Source of the DNA: Mesorhizobium sp. B1-1-8
GTDB lineage: Bacteria; Pseudomonadota; Alphaproteobacteria; Rhizobiales; Rhizobiaceae
Length of the DNA: 64,000 nucleotides
NCBI RefSeq assembly: GCF_006442795.2
Contig: NZ_CP083957.1
Location: forward strand, 310,001-374,000
Reading direction: 5' to 3'
The translations under genes were made by a program, and so were the position numbers. Shown here in pieces: positions 1-9,577 of this stretch. Below the pieces are notes generated by a model, which saw only the letters and a program-made list of their open reading frames with translations, had not been told where the DNA came from and did not search any database. Every line of letters begins with the position of its first letter. Within the stretch, counting starts at the first letter, position 1.

Positions 1-339
1 CGAGTGCGCTTCGCTAGGTTTCGTGGACAAACCCTAACCCACCCTGTCTCCAGCGCTAGCGCTGAACACTTCATACTGCTGTTCGCCGACCGCAAGGGTG
101 CCCACCAACAAGCACGCGTCGCCGCAGCGAAGGATTTGCTGCTCTGTGGCTCACTGCCAAGAGGATGATGGGTCCCGATCCCGGCTAAACAGGCATGAAG
201 GGCTTGGTAAAGCGGACGGTCTCCTTCTCCGGCACGTGAAGTGCCATAGCGCGTTCGTTGGACCCCGCAATTAAGAGAACGGTCGAAGACGACGCTGATC
301 AACGCCTCGCGCGCTCACCTGGCTGAACTCGGGATCGTT
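1..339. other. Left edge, no gene assigned
   Basis: I recognise no gene here. A 14-bp perfect palindrome, CAGCGCTAGCGCTG, lies at 51-64. A short open stretch on the minus strand runs through it and ends at a stop near 36-38, so it may be the end of a decayed gene, but I cannot assign a family. Confidence 0.3.
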
Positions 340-375
340 TCACAGCTTGGCGCTATATGGGGTGTCAGAGATCTG

Positions 376-669
376 GTGGCGCTGGTGGAGGATGCCGATC
401 ACAATTTCTCCCCGACATTGTGCGGAGTGTGTTGCATCCTTTGTGCGATCGCAACCCGCGATTCGGCGTGCGCAGGTCTGGGCATAGCCCTGTTGCCCGG
501 GTATCCGGCCGACGTCCCGATCGCGGAGGGAAGTCTTGTCCGAATCCTTCCTGTAAGTCGCCTGGATCAGATTGAGGCACTGCAGGCGCGCTCGGTTACA
601 CCGTCCATTGCCGTAAAAGCGCTCCATAAAGCACCTTGTCTGACCCCAACAGCATCGTCGTTGCCGTGA
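376..669 (+). pseudogene. LysR-type regulator, C-terminal remnant
   Basis: The reading frame contains AGLGIALLPGYPADVPIAEG followed by SLVRILP. This matches the end of the LysR substrate-binding domain, where a glycine-rich loop precedes a strand of the type GxLVRVLP. No helix-turn-helix and no upstream half of the effector domain can be read in this frame, and only about 100 codons are open. I therefore call it a decayed fragment rather than a working gene. The final 30 residues do not resemble the family, which suggests a further frame disruption. Confidence 0.4.
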
Positions 670-750
670 GGCGCCATCACCAAGTCCCAGCCCTCGCTAA
701 TTCGTAGCGTTCTGAACCCGGACCGGGGTGCGCGCTCACCCTTGCCATCT

Positions 751-1515
751 TCAGTCAAACCTGGTCCGCTCCTGCTGGGTCTGGCCGCCATTGATTTCGT
801 AAACCGAGCCCGTGACGAACGATGCCTCGTCGGAGAGCAGGAGTGCTACCACGCTGGCTACCTCTTCCGGTTTTCCTTGCCGACCCATGGCAGTCTTCGC
901 AGCGATGGTGGCGATCACTTCGGGTGGAAGGCCAACGCTGGAGGTGGTGCGGATCGGGCCAGGTGCGACAGCGTTGATCCGGATGCCCCGAGTTGCACAT
1001 TCGACGGCTGCGCTGCGGGTCAGTCCGACGATTCCGTGCTTGGAGGCGGAATAAGCCGCCCGCATCGGATGGGCCTGGACGCCCGCGGTCGACGCCATGT
1101 TCACGATGGCGCCGCCGTCATGTTCGAGGAGATGAGCGATCTCCGCCTGCATGCAGAAAAAGGTCCCTGTGAGGTTGACCGCGATGACACGTGACCAGTC
1201 GTTGGGATCGATCTGGTGCGTTTCGATCTGCTTCGGCGTGATCCCGGCACAGTTGAAAGCTACATCAAGCCTGCCGTAGGTCTTTATGGTGAAAGGCAGA
1301 AGGCGCGAAACGTCGTCCTGGCTGGAGATATCGCAGGCGATAGCCGCCGCCTGCCCTCCGGCGTCCCGTATCTCTGCCGCGACGCGTTCAGCGCTATCCG
1401 CGTTAACGTCTGCCACGATGATCTTCGCGCCACGAGTTGCCAGCAATTTCGCGGTCGCTTCGGCAAGCCCGGAGCCGCCGCCTGTCACAAGCCCAACTTT
1501 CTCCTCAAATGACAT
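751..1515 (-). CDS. SDR-family NAD(P)-dependent oxidoreductase
   Basis: This is a classical short-chain dehydrogenase of 254 residues, the usual family length. The cofactor-binding TGGGSGLAEA motif is near residue 10, the NNAG-equivalent is FNCAG, and the catalytic Ser and YSASKHG (Tyr and Lys) follow. The C-terminus has the usual substrate-loop and NGGQ end. I chose the ATG at 1513-1515 because GGAGAAAA precedes it; a longer frame to 1557 has no comparable site. The substrate is unknown. It lies 38 bp downstream of the VOC gene on the same strand and was probably co-transcribed with it. The oxidised substrate could be an alcohol or sugar, but nothing in the sequence decides this. Confidence 0.88.
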   Translation of the reverse strand: MSFEEKVGLVTGGGSGLAEATAKLLATRGAKIIVADVNADSAERVAAEIRDAGGQAAAIACDISSQDDVSRLLPFTIKTYGRLDVAFNCAGITPKQIETHQIDPNDWSRVIAVNLTGTFFCMQAEIAHLLEHDGGAIVNMASTAGVQAHPMRAAYSASKHGIVGLTRSAAVECATRGIRINAVAPGPIRTTSSVGLPPEVIATIAAKTAMGRQGKPEEVASVVALLLSDEASFVTGSVYEINGGQTQQERTRFD

Positions 1516-1553
1516 TCCATTTTCTCCATATTGATGATGGCCTTCCGTGCCGT

Positions 1554-2330
1554 TCAATATGCCTCGCCGGCCATCGGCGAGAGCACGCTGAATACGGCGC
1601 CCACGGGATCCGCCAGGACTGCGATCCGTCCATGCGCGGTATCCGTGGCCGGCATCAGATTTGTGGCACCGAGGGAAACAGCCGTTTCGACGGTTGCTGT
1701 AGGATCAGTCACTGCGAACATCACGTCCCAATAAGGCGGAATCTCCTTCGGCATGGCAGGTGGCCGCGGCAGAAGGCCGGCGATGGATCGCCCGCCAACC
1801 TGCCACTCACGCCATTGGGCCGGGTCGGACGGAACCGGCGATGTCAGTTCCCAGCCGAAGACCGCGCCGTAGAAATCAGCCGACGCCTTAATGTCATCCG
1901 TAATGAGTTCGCTCCATTCGAACGCCCCTGGTTTGTTCCAAGCCGCGGCGCCCTTGAATTCACCGGCCTGCCAGACCGCCAACTCGGCGCCGGAATTGTC
2001 CCCAAACACGGCGTATCGCCCTGCGCTACCAAGTGTTGTCGGCTCGCTGACGATCCTGCCTCCGGCCGCAATGACCGCTTTCGTAGTGGCTTCCGTATCT
2101 TTGACGGACAAGTACATCCGCCAACCCTGTCGAAGCGAGCCGGTCTTAGCGCTGATCCCGGCGACCGGCTGGCCACTCAAGAGATAAACGTCCGGCATAA
2201 GATCGGAACCAGCGGCGTTTGGCTCCAGCCAGTTGAGAAGTGCCGGATAGAAGCGGCGCGCAGCTGCACCGTCCTCGGTCGTGAGAGTGACCCAGATTGG
2301 AATTCCATATTCATCAATAGCGTTGCCCAA
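1554..2330 (-). CDS. VOC (glyoxalase-like) family protein with two domains
   Basis: The 258-residue protein has two vicinal-oxygen-chelate repeats. The first starts at PIWVTLTTEDGAAARRFY and the second at FEWSELITDDIKASADFY, both typical of the bacterial glyoxalase/bleomycin-resistance superfamily. Each half ends with a strand carrying a candidate metal-ligand Glu or Ala position (SGAELAVWQ, GAVFSVLSP). The start is a TTG at 2328-2330 with a strong GGAGG seven bases upstream. The function is not determinable: related proteins act as dioxygenases, isomerases, resistance or substrate-binding proteins. It is the first gene of a likely two-gene unit with the SDR downstream. Confidence 0.8.
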   Translation of the reverse strand: MGNAIDEYGIPIWVTLTTEDGAAARRFYPALLNWLEPNAAGSDLMPDVYLLSGQPVAGISAKTGSLRQGWRMYLSVKDTEATTKAVIAAGGRIVSEPTTLGSAGRYAVFGDNSGAELAVWQAGEFKGAAAWNKPGAFEWSELITDDIKASADFYGAVFGWELTSPVPSDPAQWREWQVGGRSIAGLLPRPPAMPKEIPPYWDVMFAVTDPTATVETAVSLGATNLMPATDTAHGRIAVLADPVGAVFSVLSPMAGEAY

Positions 2331-3035
2331 AGCACGTCCTCCATTCAGAATTCGCCTACATCCAGTGACTGGAGCGGACTATTTGTCCTGCGTTGCGTGG
2401 CCGAGCAAAATGGGACGCCAGTGAGTCGTTCGGGCGATCCAAAGCCGCGACACCCCGTTTTAATTCCTTCGCCTCAGAGCGACTTTTACGTTGCTTACGG
2501 GTCTTCGTCTTGGGAAGACTCTTCGGGCGTAGCCCCCGTGAGCAACGGCCTGCGATGCTTTCGCCGTGAAGATAGCGGGCCGATGCCATCGAATGGCTGA
2601 TCAACTGCCAAAAGCTTGTCTGCCAAGCCAATCACACTTCCTCCGCCTGGGCCGTAGGGACTCGTGGAACTGTGCTAATTACGGCGTCAGCATCGAGCCC
2701 TTGCAGCCATCTCTCAAGGCCTACTTCTACCTCGGACGATAAGACGTCTGAAATGCCGTAAATCCCAGAGATTCCGCCATTTTGCCTGGTGTGCTCGATT
2801 GCGTTCTAGTGGCTACGAGCCGACCTCACCTGTCTTGAATTACCAGACGCCCAGCGCGAAAAGTGCACCAAAGAGGACGACGATCCCCGCCAAGTTTCTT
2901 TTTGGTCAGAACGCCGTCCGGGCCGCGCTTGTGATCGCCGAGCCTGGGCTCGAGACCGAGTTTGCGGCCCGCGATCTCGGCAATCGGAACTGGCGCTTGC
3001 AGTGGTGCGACGCCGCCGCGACCCCGTGCCGGGTC
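2331..3035. other. Gene-poor stretch
   Basis: I see no convincing gene in this 0.7-kb gap. A minus-strand stretch at about 2637-2790 reads as roughly 50 open codons that look protein-like but lack a start codon and a recognisable family. It may be a remnant. Short open frames near 2356-2631 are basic and low in complexity, and I do not regard them as coding. Confidence 0.35.
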
Positions 3036-3692
3036 TCATGTCCGATTGTGACGACGCGCCTGCATGACAAAGGCCGAAAAATGGGCCACGTCAGCATCCG
3101 TCGGTTCTTGCCCGGTGAAGCTGCGCAGATAGGCCGCAAGGTGGCCAAGGCGAGTCTCCGCCGGCTCTTTCACATCGAGCACATAGTAGCCTATTTGCAT
3201 GTAATAGAGCACCCGCGCGCGAATGAGAGCGTCCTCGTCGCTGTAGCCATGGCGTAGGTAAAGGTCGCGTATGGCGCCGAGCCTCTTATCATCCGCCTCG
3301 TCGATGATCCTGCGCACTTCGGGGGAGCGGCGTGCCCACTCGCGCACTGCGAAATCGAAGCGTGGATCGAACAGGCTCTCGTCCGCCCAGCATTCAAAGA
3401 CGTTCAGCACACCGCCGATGATGGTCGCGGCGGGCCTTCCCGCTCGTTCGACGATCGCCCTGGTGTTCGTGTCGCGCCAATGCTCAAGCAGGCGATTCAG
3501 CAGATCCTGGCGGCTCTCGAAATAATGGTAGAAGCTCGATCGCGACACGCCGAGCCGCTCGCCCATCTGCAGGACGCGCACGCTTTCCACGCCCTCGGTG
3601 ACCAGCACCTCCAGGGCCAGATTGATCCAGTCCCAGCGCGTCACCTTGACGTTGCCTGGAGCGGGCTCTTTCTGCGACATCAACTTGATCAT
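3036..3692 (-). CDS. TetR-family transcriptional regulator
   Basis: The protein is about 218 residues with an N-terminal TetR helix-turn-helix. The recognition part reads VLQMGERLGVSRSSFYHYFE, followed by the usual SRQDLLNRLLEHW helix. The C-terminal ligand domain is all-helical. I placed the start at the ATG 3690-3692 (MIKLMSQKE); a second ATG four codons later is equally possible because neither has a strong ribosome site. It is divergent from the FAD-GcvT/mttB operon that begins at 3804, and a palindrome lies between them. It therefore most likely controls that operon and itself (inference). The ligand is probably a methylated amine or its product. Confidence 0.85.
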   Translation of the reverse strand: MIKLMSQKEPAPGNVKVTRWDWINLALEVLVTEGVESVRVLQMGERLGVSRSSFYHYFESRQDLLNRLLEHWRDTNTRAIVERAGRPAATIIGGVLNVFECWADESLFDPRFDFAVREWARRSPEVRRIIDEADDKRLGAIRDLYLRHGYSDEDALIRARVLYYMQIGYYVLDVKEPAETRLGHLAAYLRSFTGQEPTDADVAHFSAFVMQARRHNRT

Positions 3693-3739
3693 GACTGACG
3701 AATGACACAGCCCAAAATCTGGCGCAAGGAGGACTAGAC

Positions 3740-3773
3740 ATTGCTGTCCAATCATTGTACACGTATGTCCAAT
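3740..3773. promoter_or_regulatory. Candidate TetR operator region
   Basis: The intergenic region between the TetR gene and the FAD-GcvT gene holds ATTGTACACGTATGTCCAAT at 3754-3773. This is an imperfect 20-bp palindrome with half-site ATTGkACA (7 of 10 positions match). A second arm pair, ATTG-N5-CAAT, lies just upstream at 3740-3752. The octamer TGTCCAAT therefore occurs twice, 21 bp apart. This is typical of a TetR operator, but binding is inferred. Confidence 0.5.
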
Positions 3774-3803
3774 GTCGGGTGGTCCTGATCTTGGGAGGCA
3801 GGG

Positions 3804-6218
3804 TTGAAGTCGCATTACCGGGCCGTCGTAATCGGAGGCGGGGTCGTCGGCGCTTCGGTGCTGTATCACCTCACTAAGCTCGGCTGGACGGATGTTGCCC
3901 TGATCGAGCGGTCTGAACTCACCGCCGGTTCGACATGGCATGCGGCCGCGGGCTTCCACGCTCTGAACGCCGATCCGAACGTCGCCGCCCTCCAAAATTA
4001 TACCATCGGCCTTTATCGCCAGATCGAGGCAGAGTCGGGCCAGGACGTCGGCCTGCATATGACCGGCGGCGTCAATATCGCCAGCGACCCGAACCGTTGG
4101 GAATGGCTGAAATCGGCCTGGGCGGTTTTCCAGTCGGTCGGCATCGAGACGGCGCGCCTGGTTACACCGGACGAAATCAAGGATATCTGCCCCATCGTCG
4201 ATCTGAAGGGCGTTCTCGGCGGCCTCTACGATTCAAACGAGGGACACCTTGATCCATCTGGGGCGACCCATGCCTATGCAGGAGCGGCGCGCAAGCGCGG
4301 CGCAGACGTCATCCTGCGCAATCGCGTGGTCGAACTGAGACCGAGACCGGACGGAAGTTGGGATGTCGTTACCGAAAAGGGCACGATTGTCGCCGAGCAT
4401 GTCGTCAATGCTGGCGGCCTATGGGCAAAGCAGGTCGGCTGGATGGTCGGCCTCGACCTGCCGGTTACACCGCTGGAGCACCATTACCTCGTCACCGAGG
4501 ACATTCCCGAGATCGCCGCGCTCGACCGCGAGATCGGCGTGTCGGTCGACCTGGACGGGTTTTCCTATTTGCGGCAAGAGCGCAATGGGCTGCTGATCGG
4601 TGTTTACGAGCAGGATGCCAGACACTGGAACATGGACGGCGCGCCGTGGGATTACGGCATCGAGCTGATACCGGAAGACATCGAGCGCATCGCGCCGGAG
4701 CTTGCCAGCGCCTATGAGCGCTATCCATGCCTGCAGACTGCCGGCATCAAGAAATGGGTCAATGGCGCCTTCACCTTCACGCCGGACGGCAATCCGATCG
4801 TCGGGCCGGTGCGCGGCCTCAAAAACTACTGGGTGGCCTGCGGCGTCATGGCCGGCTTCAGCCAGGGCGGCGGCGTTGGCAAGTCGCTCGCGGAATGGAT
4901 GATCCATGGCGAGCCGCAGGCCGATGTCTTCGGCTTGGACATCGCCCGCTATGGCGCTTTTGCGGCCAACCGGGAGTATCTCAGGGAGACCACGCACCAG
5001 TTCTATTCACGCCGCTTCGTCATGACCTTCCCGAATGAGCGGCTGCCCGCGGGAAGGCCGCTGAAGCGGCCCGGTGCCTATGAGCGCATGACGGCTTCGG
5101 GCTGCCAGTGGATGGGATCGTGGGGGTTGGAACTGCCGGCCTATTTCGCGCCGGCCGGTTTCGCCGAGGCGCCAACGCTGAAGCGCTCGAATGCTTTCGA
5201 CCTTATCGGCGCTGAAGCACGCGCGGTCCGCCAGCAGGCGGGACTTGTCGATACCTCAGGTTTTTCCCGGTACGAGATTTCCGGACCTGGCGCCGCCGCC
5301 TGGCTCGACCGTCTGCTGGCGGCAAAAATGCCGGAGCCCGGACGCGCTCGGCTCGCGCCGATGCTTGGTCACGACGGACGGCTCAAGGGAGACCTAACCG
5401 TCTTCAACTGGGGCGATGGCCGCTACTGGCTGATGGGCTCCTATTATTTGCGCGAATTCCACATGCGATGGTTCGAAGATCATGTCGCGACCGATGCAAT
5501 CGTCCACGACATTTCCGATACGATGGCCGGCTTTCTGGTCACCGGACCGAACGCGCGCGAGATCCTGGCCGCGACCACGCACTTCGACGTCTCTACCAGC
5601 ACGCTGCCGTTCATGGGCTGCATGGAACTGGATGTCGGCCTTGTTCGGGCGAAAGTCTCCCGGCTGTCCATTGCAGGCGAACTCGGCTTCGAGATCCATT
5701 GTTTTGCCACCGAACATGCAACGCTGCATGAGACGCTGCTGGCTGCCGGGCGCGAGCGCGGACTTGCCCAGGTCGGTTATTACGCCCTGAACTCTCTGCG
5801 CCTGGAAAAGAGCTTTGGCATCTGGTCGCGTGAGTTCACGCAGGCCTATACGGCGGGCATGACCGGTCTCGATCGCTGGATCGCCTTCGACAAGGGCGAC
5901 TTCATCGGCCGCGCCGCCGCGCTTGATGAGCGCGAGCAGGGTGGAACTGAGAGTACCGTCGTGACGCTGGAGGTGGATGCGACGGACGCCGACGCAAGCG
6001 GCTTCGAACCGGTCTGGCACGACGGGCGCCGAGTGGGCTTCATTACATCCGGTGGCTACGGGCACACTGTCGGCAAGAGCATTGCCTTGGCTCTCGTCGA
6101 CAGAGAATTCGCGCGAAAAGGCATAGCGCTATCGGCCCATATCGTGGGCGTGGAGCGGCTCGTCCGGGTGATCGCCGCATCGCCCTACGACCCGCGCGGC
6201 CTTGCGATGCGAGCTTAG
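3804..6218 (+). CDS. FAD-dependent oxidoreductase fused to GcvT domain (DMGDH/SarDH-like), copy 1
   Basis: The 804-residue protein joins an N-terminal DAO-type flavoprotein (residues about 6-370, dinucleotide motif GGGVVGAS at 11-18) to a C-terminal aminomethyltransferase domain (about 430-800). STWHAA places a His at residue 46, the position that carries covalent FAD in dimethylglycine dehydrogenase. The GcvT half contains GELGFEIHC, the folate-site region. Members of this family oxidise an N-methyl group and pass formaldehyde-level carbon to tetrahydrofolate. The start is a TTG with GGGAGG upstream. It precedes mttB by 11 bp, so the two are surely co-expressed. The exact substrate (dimethylglycine, sarcosine, N-methylproline or another) is unknown. 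Confidence 0.9.
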   Translation: MKSHYRAVVIGGGVVGASVLYHLTKLGWTDVALIERSELTAGSTWHAAAGFHALNADPNVAALQNYTIGLYRQIEAESGQDVGLHMTGGVNIASDPNRWEWLKSAWAVFQSVGIETARLVTPDEIKDICPIVDLKGVLGGLYDSNEGHLDPSGATHAYAGAARKRGADVILRNRVVELRPRPDGSWDVVTEKGTIVAEHVVNAGGLWAKQVGWMVGLDLPVTPLEHHYLVTEDIPEIAALDREIGVSVDLDGFSYLRQERNGLLIGVYEQDARHWNMDGAPWDYGIELIPEDIERIAPELASAYERYPCLQTAGIKKWVNGAFTFTPDGNPIVGPVRGLKNYWVACGVMAGFSQGGGVGKSLAEWMIHGEPQADVFGLDIARYGAFAANREYLRETTHQFYSRRFVMTFPNERLPAGRPLKRPGAYERMTASGCQWMGSWGLELPAYFAPAGFAEAPTLKRSNAFDLIGAEARAVRQQAGLVDTSGFSRYEISGPGAAAWLDRLLAAKMPEPGRARLAPMLGHDGRLKGDLTVFNWGDGRYWLMGSYYLREFHMRWFEDHVATDAIVHDISDTMAGFLVTGPNAREILAATTHFDVSTSTLPFMGCMELDVGLVRAKVSRLSIAGELGFEIHCFATEHATLHETLLAAGRERGLAQVGYYALNSLRLEKSFGIWSREFTQAYTAGMTGLDRWIAFDKGDFIGRAAALDEREQGGTESTVVTLEVDATDADASGFEPVWHDGRRVGFITSGGYGHTVGKSIALALVDREFARKGIALSAHIVGVERLVRVIAASPYDPRGLAMRA

Positions 6219-6229
6219 GAGGTGGTCCG

Positions 6230-7771
6230 ATGATCGATAGCGCTGCAAGGGAAAGTCGCCGCGGGCGCCGCACTCGTGGCGCCGAGGCCGGCATGAGGCG
6301 GCCGGACTATCGAATGCTGCGCAACCCGTTTCTGCCGCAGCCGGTCTTTTCGGACGACCAGATAGCTGCCGTCCACGAGACGGCGTTGCGCGTGCTGGAG
6401 GAACTCGGCATCAAGGTACTGCTGGCTGACGCCCGCGATCTCTACCGGCGCGCCGGGGCTCTCGTGGACGATGATACGCAAATGGTGCGCATCGGCCGCG
6501 ACATGGCGGCGGCGGCGCTGGCCTCCGCTCCGGGATCGATCCTGGCGCATGCAGGCGACCGTTCGCGGGACCTCGCACTGGAACTCGGCGCGATGACCTT
6601 CCTGTCAGGATGCGGCGCACCCAATGTCACTGATCTTGATCGTGGCCGCAGGCCCGGCAACTTGGCGGATTTCGAAAACCTCTTGCGCCTCGTGCAAAGC
6701 TTCGACGTGCTGCACATGCTCGGCCCCTGCATCGAGCCGCAGGATGTCGACAACCATCTGCGCCACTATGCGGTCAATCGGGCGCAGCTAACCCTGTCCG
6801 ACAAGTTCCCCTTCATCTTCGCGCGCGGCACGCCGCAGGTCGAGGACGGCTTCGAGATGATCAGGCTGGCACGTGGTCTGTCGGATGACGAATTTCGCGC
6901 CGGCGCCTACTGCTATACGGTCATCAACACCAACTCGCCGCGCCAGCTCGACATCCCGATGGCGCAAGGCATCATCGACTTCGCCAAAGCTGGCCAGGTG
7001 CTGATCATCACGCCCTTCTGCCTGGCCGGCGCCATGGCGCCGATCACGGTGGCCGGCGCGCTGACGCTGCAGCATGCCGAGGCGCTGGCGGGCCTGACCC
7101 TCGCCCAGATCGTGCGTCCCGGCGCGCCGGTGGTCTATGGTTCCTTCTCCTCCAATGTCGACATGAAGTCCGGCGCGCCGGCCTTCGGCACGCCGGAGCA
7201 CGTCAAGGCGACGCTTGGCGCCGGCCAGCTGGCGCGCTTCACCGGCCTGCCCTGGCGCTCCGGCGGTGGCAGCGCCGCCAACACGTCCGATGCGCAAGCG
7301 GCGCATGAGACGCAGTTCGCGCTGTGGGGCTCGGTGCTTGCCGGCGCCACCGTCTGCATCCATGCCGCCGGCTGGCTGGAAGGCGGCTTGAGCGTCTCCT
7401 TCGAGAAGCTGATCACCGACATCGAGGCGCTGCAGACGATCGCCGAGCTTTGCGCGAGCACGCCGGGCGATGCCGAAGCCATCGGCTTCGAAGCCATTGC
7501 CGAAGTTCAGCCGGGCGGGCATTTCTTCTCGGCCGGCCACACCATGGCCCGCTACCGCACCGCCTTTTACGAGCCGCTGGTGGCGGACCTGTCGAATTTC
7601 GGTACGTGGACGGAGGCCGGCTCGCGCACGGCAACCGAACGCGCCAACGGCATCTGGAAGCGGGCGCTCGCGAATTTCCAGCCGCCGCCCTCGGCTGCGG
7701 CCTCGGCCGAAATCCTCGACGAATTCATTGCGCGCCGCACCAAGGAGGGTGGCGCGATGCCCGTCTCCTGA
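6230..7771 (+). CDS. MttB-family (non-pyrrolysine) methyltransferase, copy 1
   Basis: The 513-residue protein belongs to the trimethylamine methyltransferase superfamily (COG5598 type). It carries the conserved core YGSFSSNVDMKSGAPAFGTPE near residues 303-323 and the C-terminal AGWLEGG. The gene is read through without an in-frame amber codon, so it is of the non-pyrrolysine class. That class includes enzymes that demethylate glycine betaine, proline betaine and carnitine. Those known enzymes hand the methyl group to a corrinoid protein, and no such gene is seen here. AGGAGGT precedes the ATG. Its tight coupling to an FAD-GcvT gene suggests the two act in sequence on one betaine (inference). 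Confidence 0.88.
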   Translation: MIDSAARESRRGRRTRGAEAGMRRPDYRMLRNPFLPQPVFSDDQIAAVHETALRVLEELGIKVLLADARDLYRRAGALVDDDTQMVRIGRDMAAAALASAPGSILAHAGDRSRDLALELGAMTFLSGCGAPNVTDLDRGRRPGNLADFENLLRLVQSFDVLHMLGPCIEPQDVDNHLRHYAVNRAQLTLSDKFPFIFARGTPQVEDGFEMIRLARGLSDDEFRAGAYCYTVINTNSPRQLDIPMAQGIIDFAKAGQVLIITPFCLAGAMAPITVAGALTLQHAEALAGLTLAQIVRPGAPVVYGSFSSNVDMKSGAPAFGTPEHVKATLGAGQLARFTGLPWRSGGGSAANTSDAQAAHETQFALWGSVLAGATVCIHAAGWLEGGLSVSFEKLITDIEALQTIAELCASTPGDAEAIGFEAIAEVQPGGHFFSAGHTMARYRTAFYEPLVADLSNFGTWTEAGSRTATERANGIWKRALANFQPPPSAAASAEILDEFIARRTKEGGAMPVS

Positions 7772-7818
7772 CGGGCAATGGCTGGTGAAACGAGCCTGAT
7801 GGCCAATGGGAGGATGAA

Positions 7819-9471
7819 ATGGACTTTCTGACACGCAATGGCAAACCTGTTCCTGAAACTGTCCAGCGGATGGCGGCGGAGGCGGCCGCGGGACGCATGG
7901 ACCGCCGAGAATTCCTGGCACTCGCCAGCGCCTTCGGGCTTTCGACCGCCGTCGCCTATGGCATGATCGGACTTCCGGCACCGATCGCAATGGCCGCGGA
8001 GGAACCCAGGAAGGGTGGGGTTATCAAGGTCGCCATGCTGGTCAAGGAGATGAAGGATATACGCAGCTTCGACTGGGGCGAAATGGGCAACATCGCCCGC
8101 CAAGTCCTGGAGCCGCTGGTCAGATACACCAAGGATTTCACCTTCAAACCCATGCTCCTCGAAAAATGGGACGTGAACGACGATGCGACCGAATATGTGT
8201 TGCATGTGCGTAAGGGCGTGAAATGGAACAACGGTGACGAGTTCAACGCTGACGACGTCATCTTCAACCTTGAGCGCTGGTGCGAAAAATCGGCGCAAGG
8301 CAATTCCATGGCCGCGCGCATGGCCAGCCTGATCGACCCCGCGACGGGCAAGGCCCGGAACGGCGCCATCGCCAAGGTCGACGACCGGACGGTGAAGCTG
8401 AAGCCGTCGGTGCCGGATATTTCCATTATTCCCGCATTTTCGGATTACCCGGCCCTCATCGTGCATCGCGACTTCGAGAAGATGGGTTCGGATTTCGTGA
8501 AGAACCCGATCGGCACCGGACCGTTCGAACTCGTCTCCTACGAAACCGCCGTGCACGCGGTCTACAAACGGCGCGAGAACGGCGGCCCCTGGTGGGGCGG
8601 CGAGGTTCATCTCGACGGCGTCGAATTCATCGACTACGGCAACGACCCCAACGCCATGATCAGCGCCTTCGAGGCGGGTGAGGTCCATACCAACTATGAG
8701 ACCACCGGCGACTACGTGGCAATCCTCGACAAGATGGGACTGGTGCGCAGCGAAATCCTGACCGCCGGCACACTGACGGCCCGCATGAACGTCAACAACA
8801 AGCCATATGACGACCAGAGGGTGCGCAATGCCGTGCAACTCGCGGTCGACAATGGAGCGGTGCTCGAACTGGGTTACAACAATCTAGGTGAGGTGGCGGA
8901 AAACCACCATGTGTGCAGCATCCATCCCGAATACGCGCCGCTGCCCAAAGTGGAGAGGAACATCGAGAAGGCGAAGGCGCTGATGGCCGAGGCAGGTCAG
9001 GCGGACTTCGAGCACGAGATCATCACCGTCGACGAGGATTGGCAGAAGAACACCGGTGACGCGATCGCGGCGCAGATGCGCGAGGCCGGCTTCAAAGTGA
9101 AGCGCACTGTTCTGCCAGGTTCGACCTTCTGGAACGACTGGACGAAATATCCCTTCTCGCTGACCGTCTGGTCGATGCGGCCGCTCGGTGTACAGGTTCT
9201 GGCCGTCGCCTATCGTTCGGGTGAGGCTTGGAATGAGTCCGGCTTCTCGAATAAGGAATTCGACGAGAAATTGGCGCTGGCGATGGCCACTCCGGACGTG
9301 GAAAAGCGGCGCGCGACTATGAAGGACGTCGAGAAGATCCTTCAGGACTCCGGTGTCCTCGTTCAGGCTTACTGGCGCAAGATCTTCAATCACTCTGCAC
9401 AGGCGGTGAAGAACTATAGCACCCATCCCATGCAGGAAACGATCTTCGAAGAGGTATGGCTGGAAACCTAG
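7819..9471 (+). CDS. Family-5 (DppA/OppA-type) solute-binding protein, Tat-exported
   Basis: This 550-residue protein has the family-5 extracellular solute-binding fold, with [21 protein letters not shown] and DVIFNLERW as hallmark segments. The N-terminus has a [10 protein letters not shown] motif followed by a hydrophobic stretch and AMA cleavage region, resembling a Tat signal although only one basic Arg pair is present. It is 47 bp downstream of mttB copy 1. No permease or ATPase of the Dpp/Opp type accompanies it in the window. It may use permeases encoded elsewhere or serve as a sensory receptor. Its place in the operon suggests the ligand is the operon substrate, although family 5 usually binds peptides, opines or larger amines. 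Confidence 0.85.
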   Translation: MDFLTRNGKPVPETVQRMAAEAAAGRMDRREFLALASAFGLSTAVAYGMIGLPAPIAMAAEEPRKGGVIKVAMLVKEMKDIRSFDWGEMGNIARQVLEPLVRYTKDFTFKPMLLEKWDVNDDATEYVLHVRKGVKWNNGDEFNADDVIFNLERWCEKSAQGNSMAARMASLIDPATGKARNGAIAKVDDRTVKLKPSVPDISIIPAFSDYPALIVHRDFEKMGSDFVKNPIGTGPFELVSYETAVHAVYKRRENGGPWWGGEVHLDGVEFIDYGNDPNAMISAFEAGEVHTNYETTGDYVAILDKMGLVRSEILTAGTLTARMNVNNKPYDDQRVRNAVQLAVDNGAVLELGYNNLGEVAENHHVCSIHPEYAPLPKVERNIEKAKALMAEAGQADFEHEIITVDEDWQKNTGDAIAAQMREAGFKVKRTVLPGSTFWNDWTKYPFSLTVWSMRPLGVQVLAVAYRSGEAWNESGFSNKEFDEKLALAMATPDVEKRRATMKDVEKILQDSGVLVQAYWRKIFNHSAQAVKNYSTHPMQETIFEEVWLET

Positions 9472-9577
9472 GTGAGGCTCACATCGAGCGGCACGGGCTC
9501 TCCGCCATAGACACGGCCGTAGTGTCCGCCCCGATCAACTACGCCGATACGATTGCCCCAGATGCAAGGAAACAAAC

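Noticed and set aside
51..64. Perfect 14-bp palindrome as regulatory site
   Set aside because: It lies within an open minus-strand stretch and has no gene start nearby, so a regulatory role is not supported.
2356..2631. Minus-strand basic 91-residue frame
   Set aside because: Low-complexity Lys/Arg-rich sequence without family or ribosome site.
6230..7771. Pyrrolysine-type MttB
   Set aside because: All three mttB genes read through the core without an amber codon and end in TGA, so they are non-pyrrolysine members.
6788..7990. 400-residue minus-strand frame
   Set aside because: It is antisense to mttB copy 1 and the binding-protein gene, Arg/Gly-rich with no motif.
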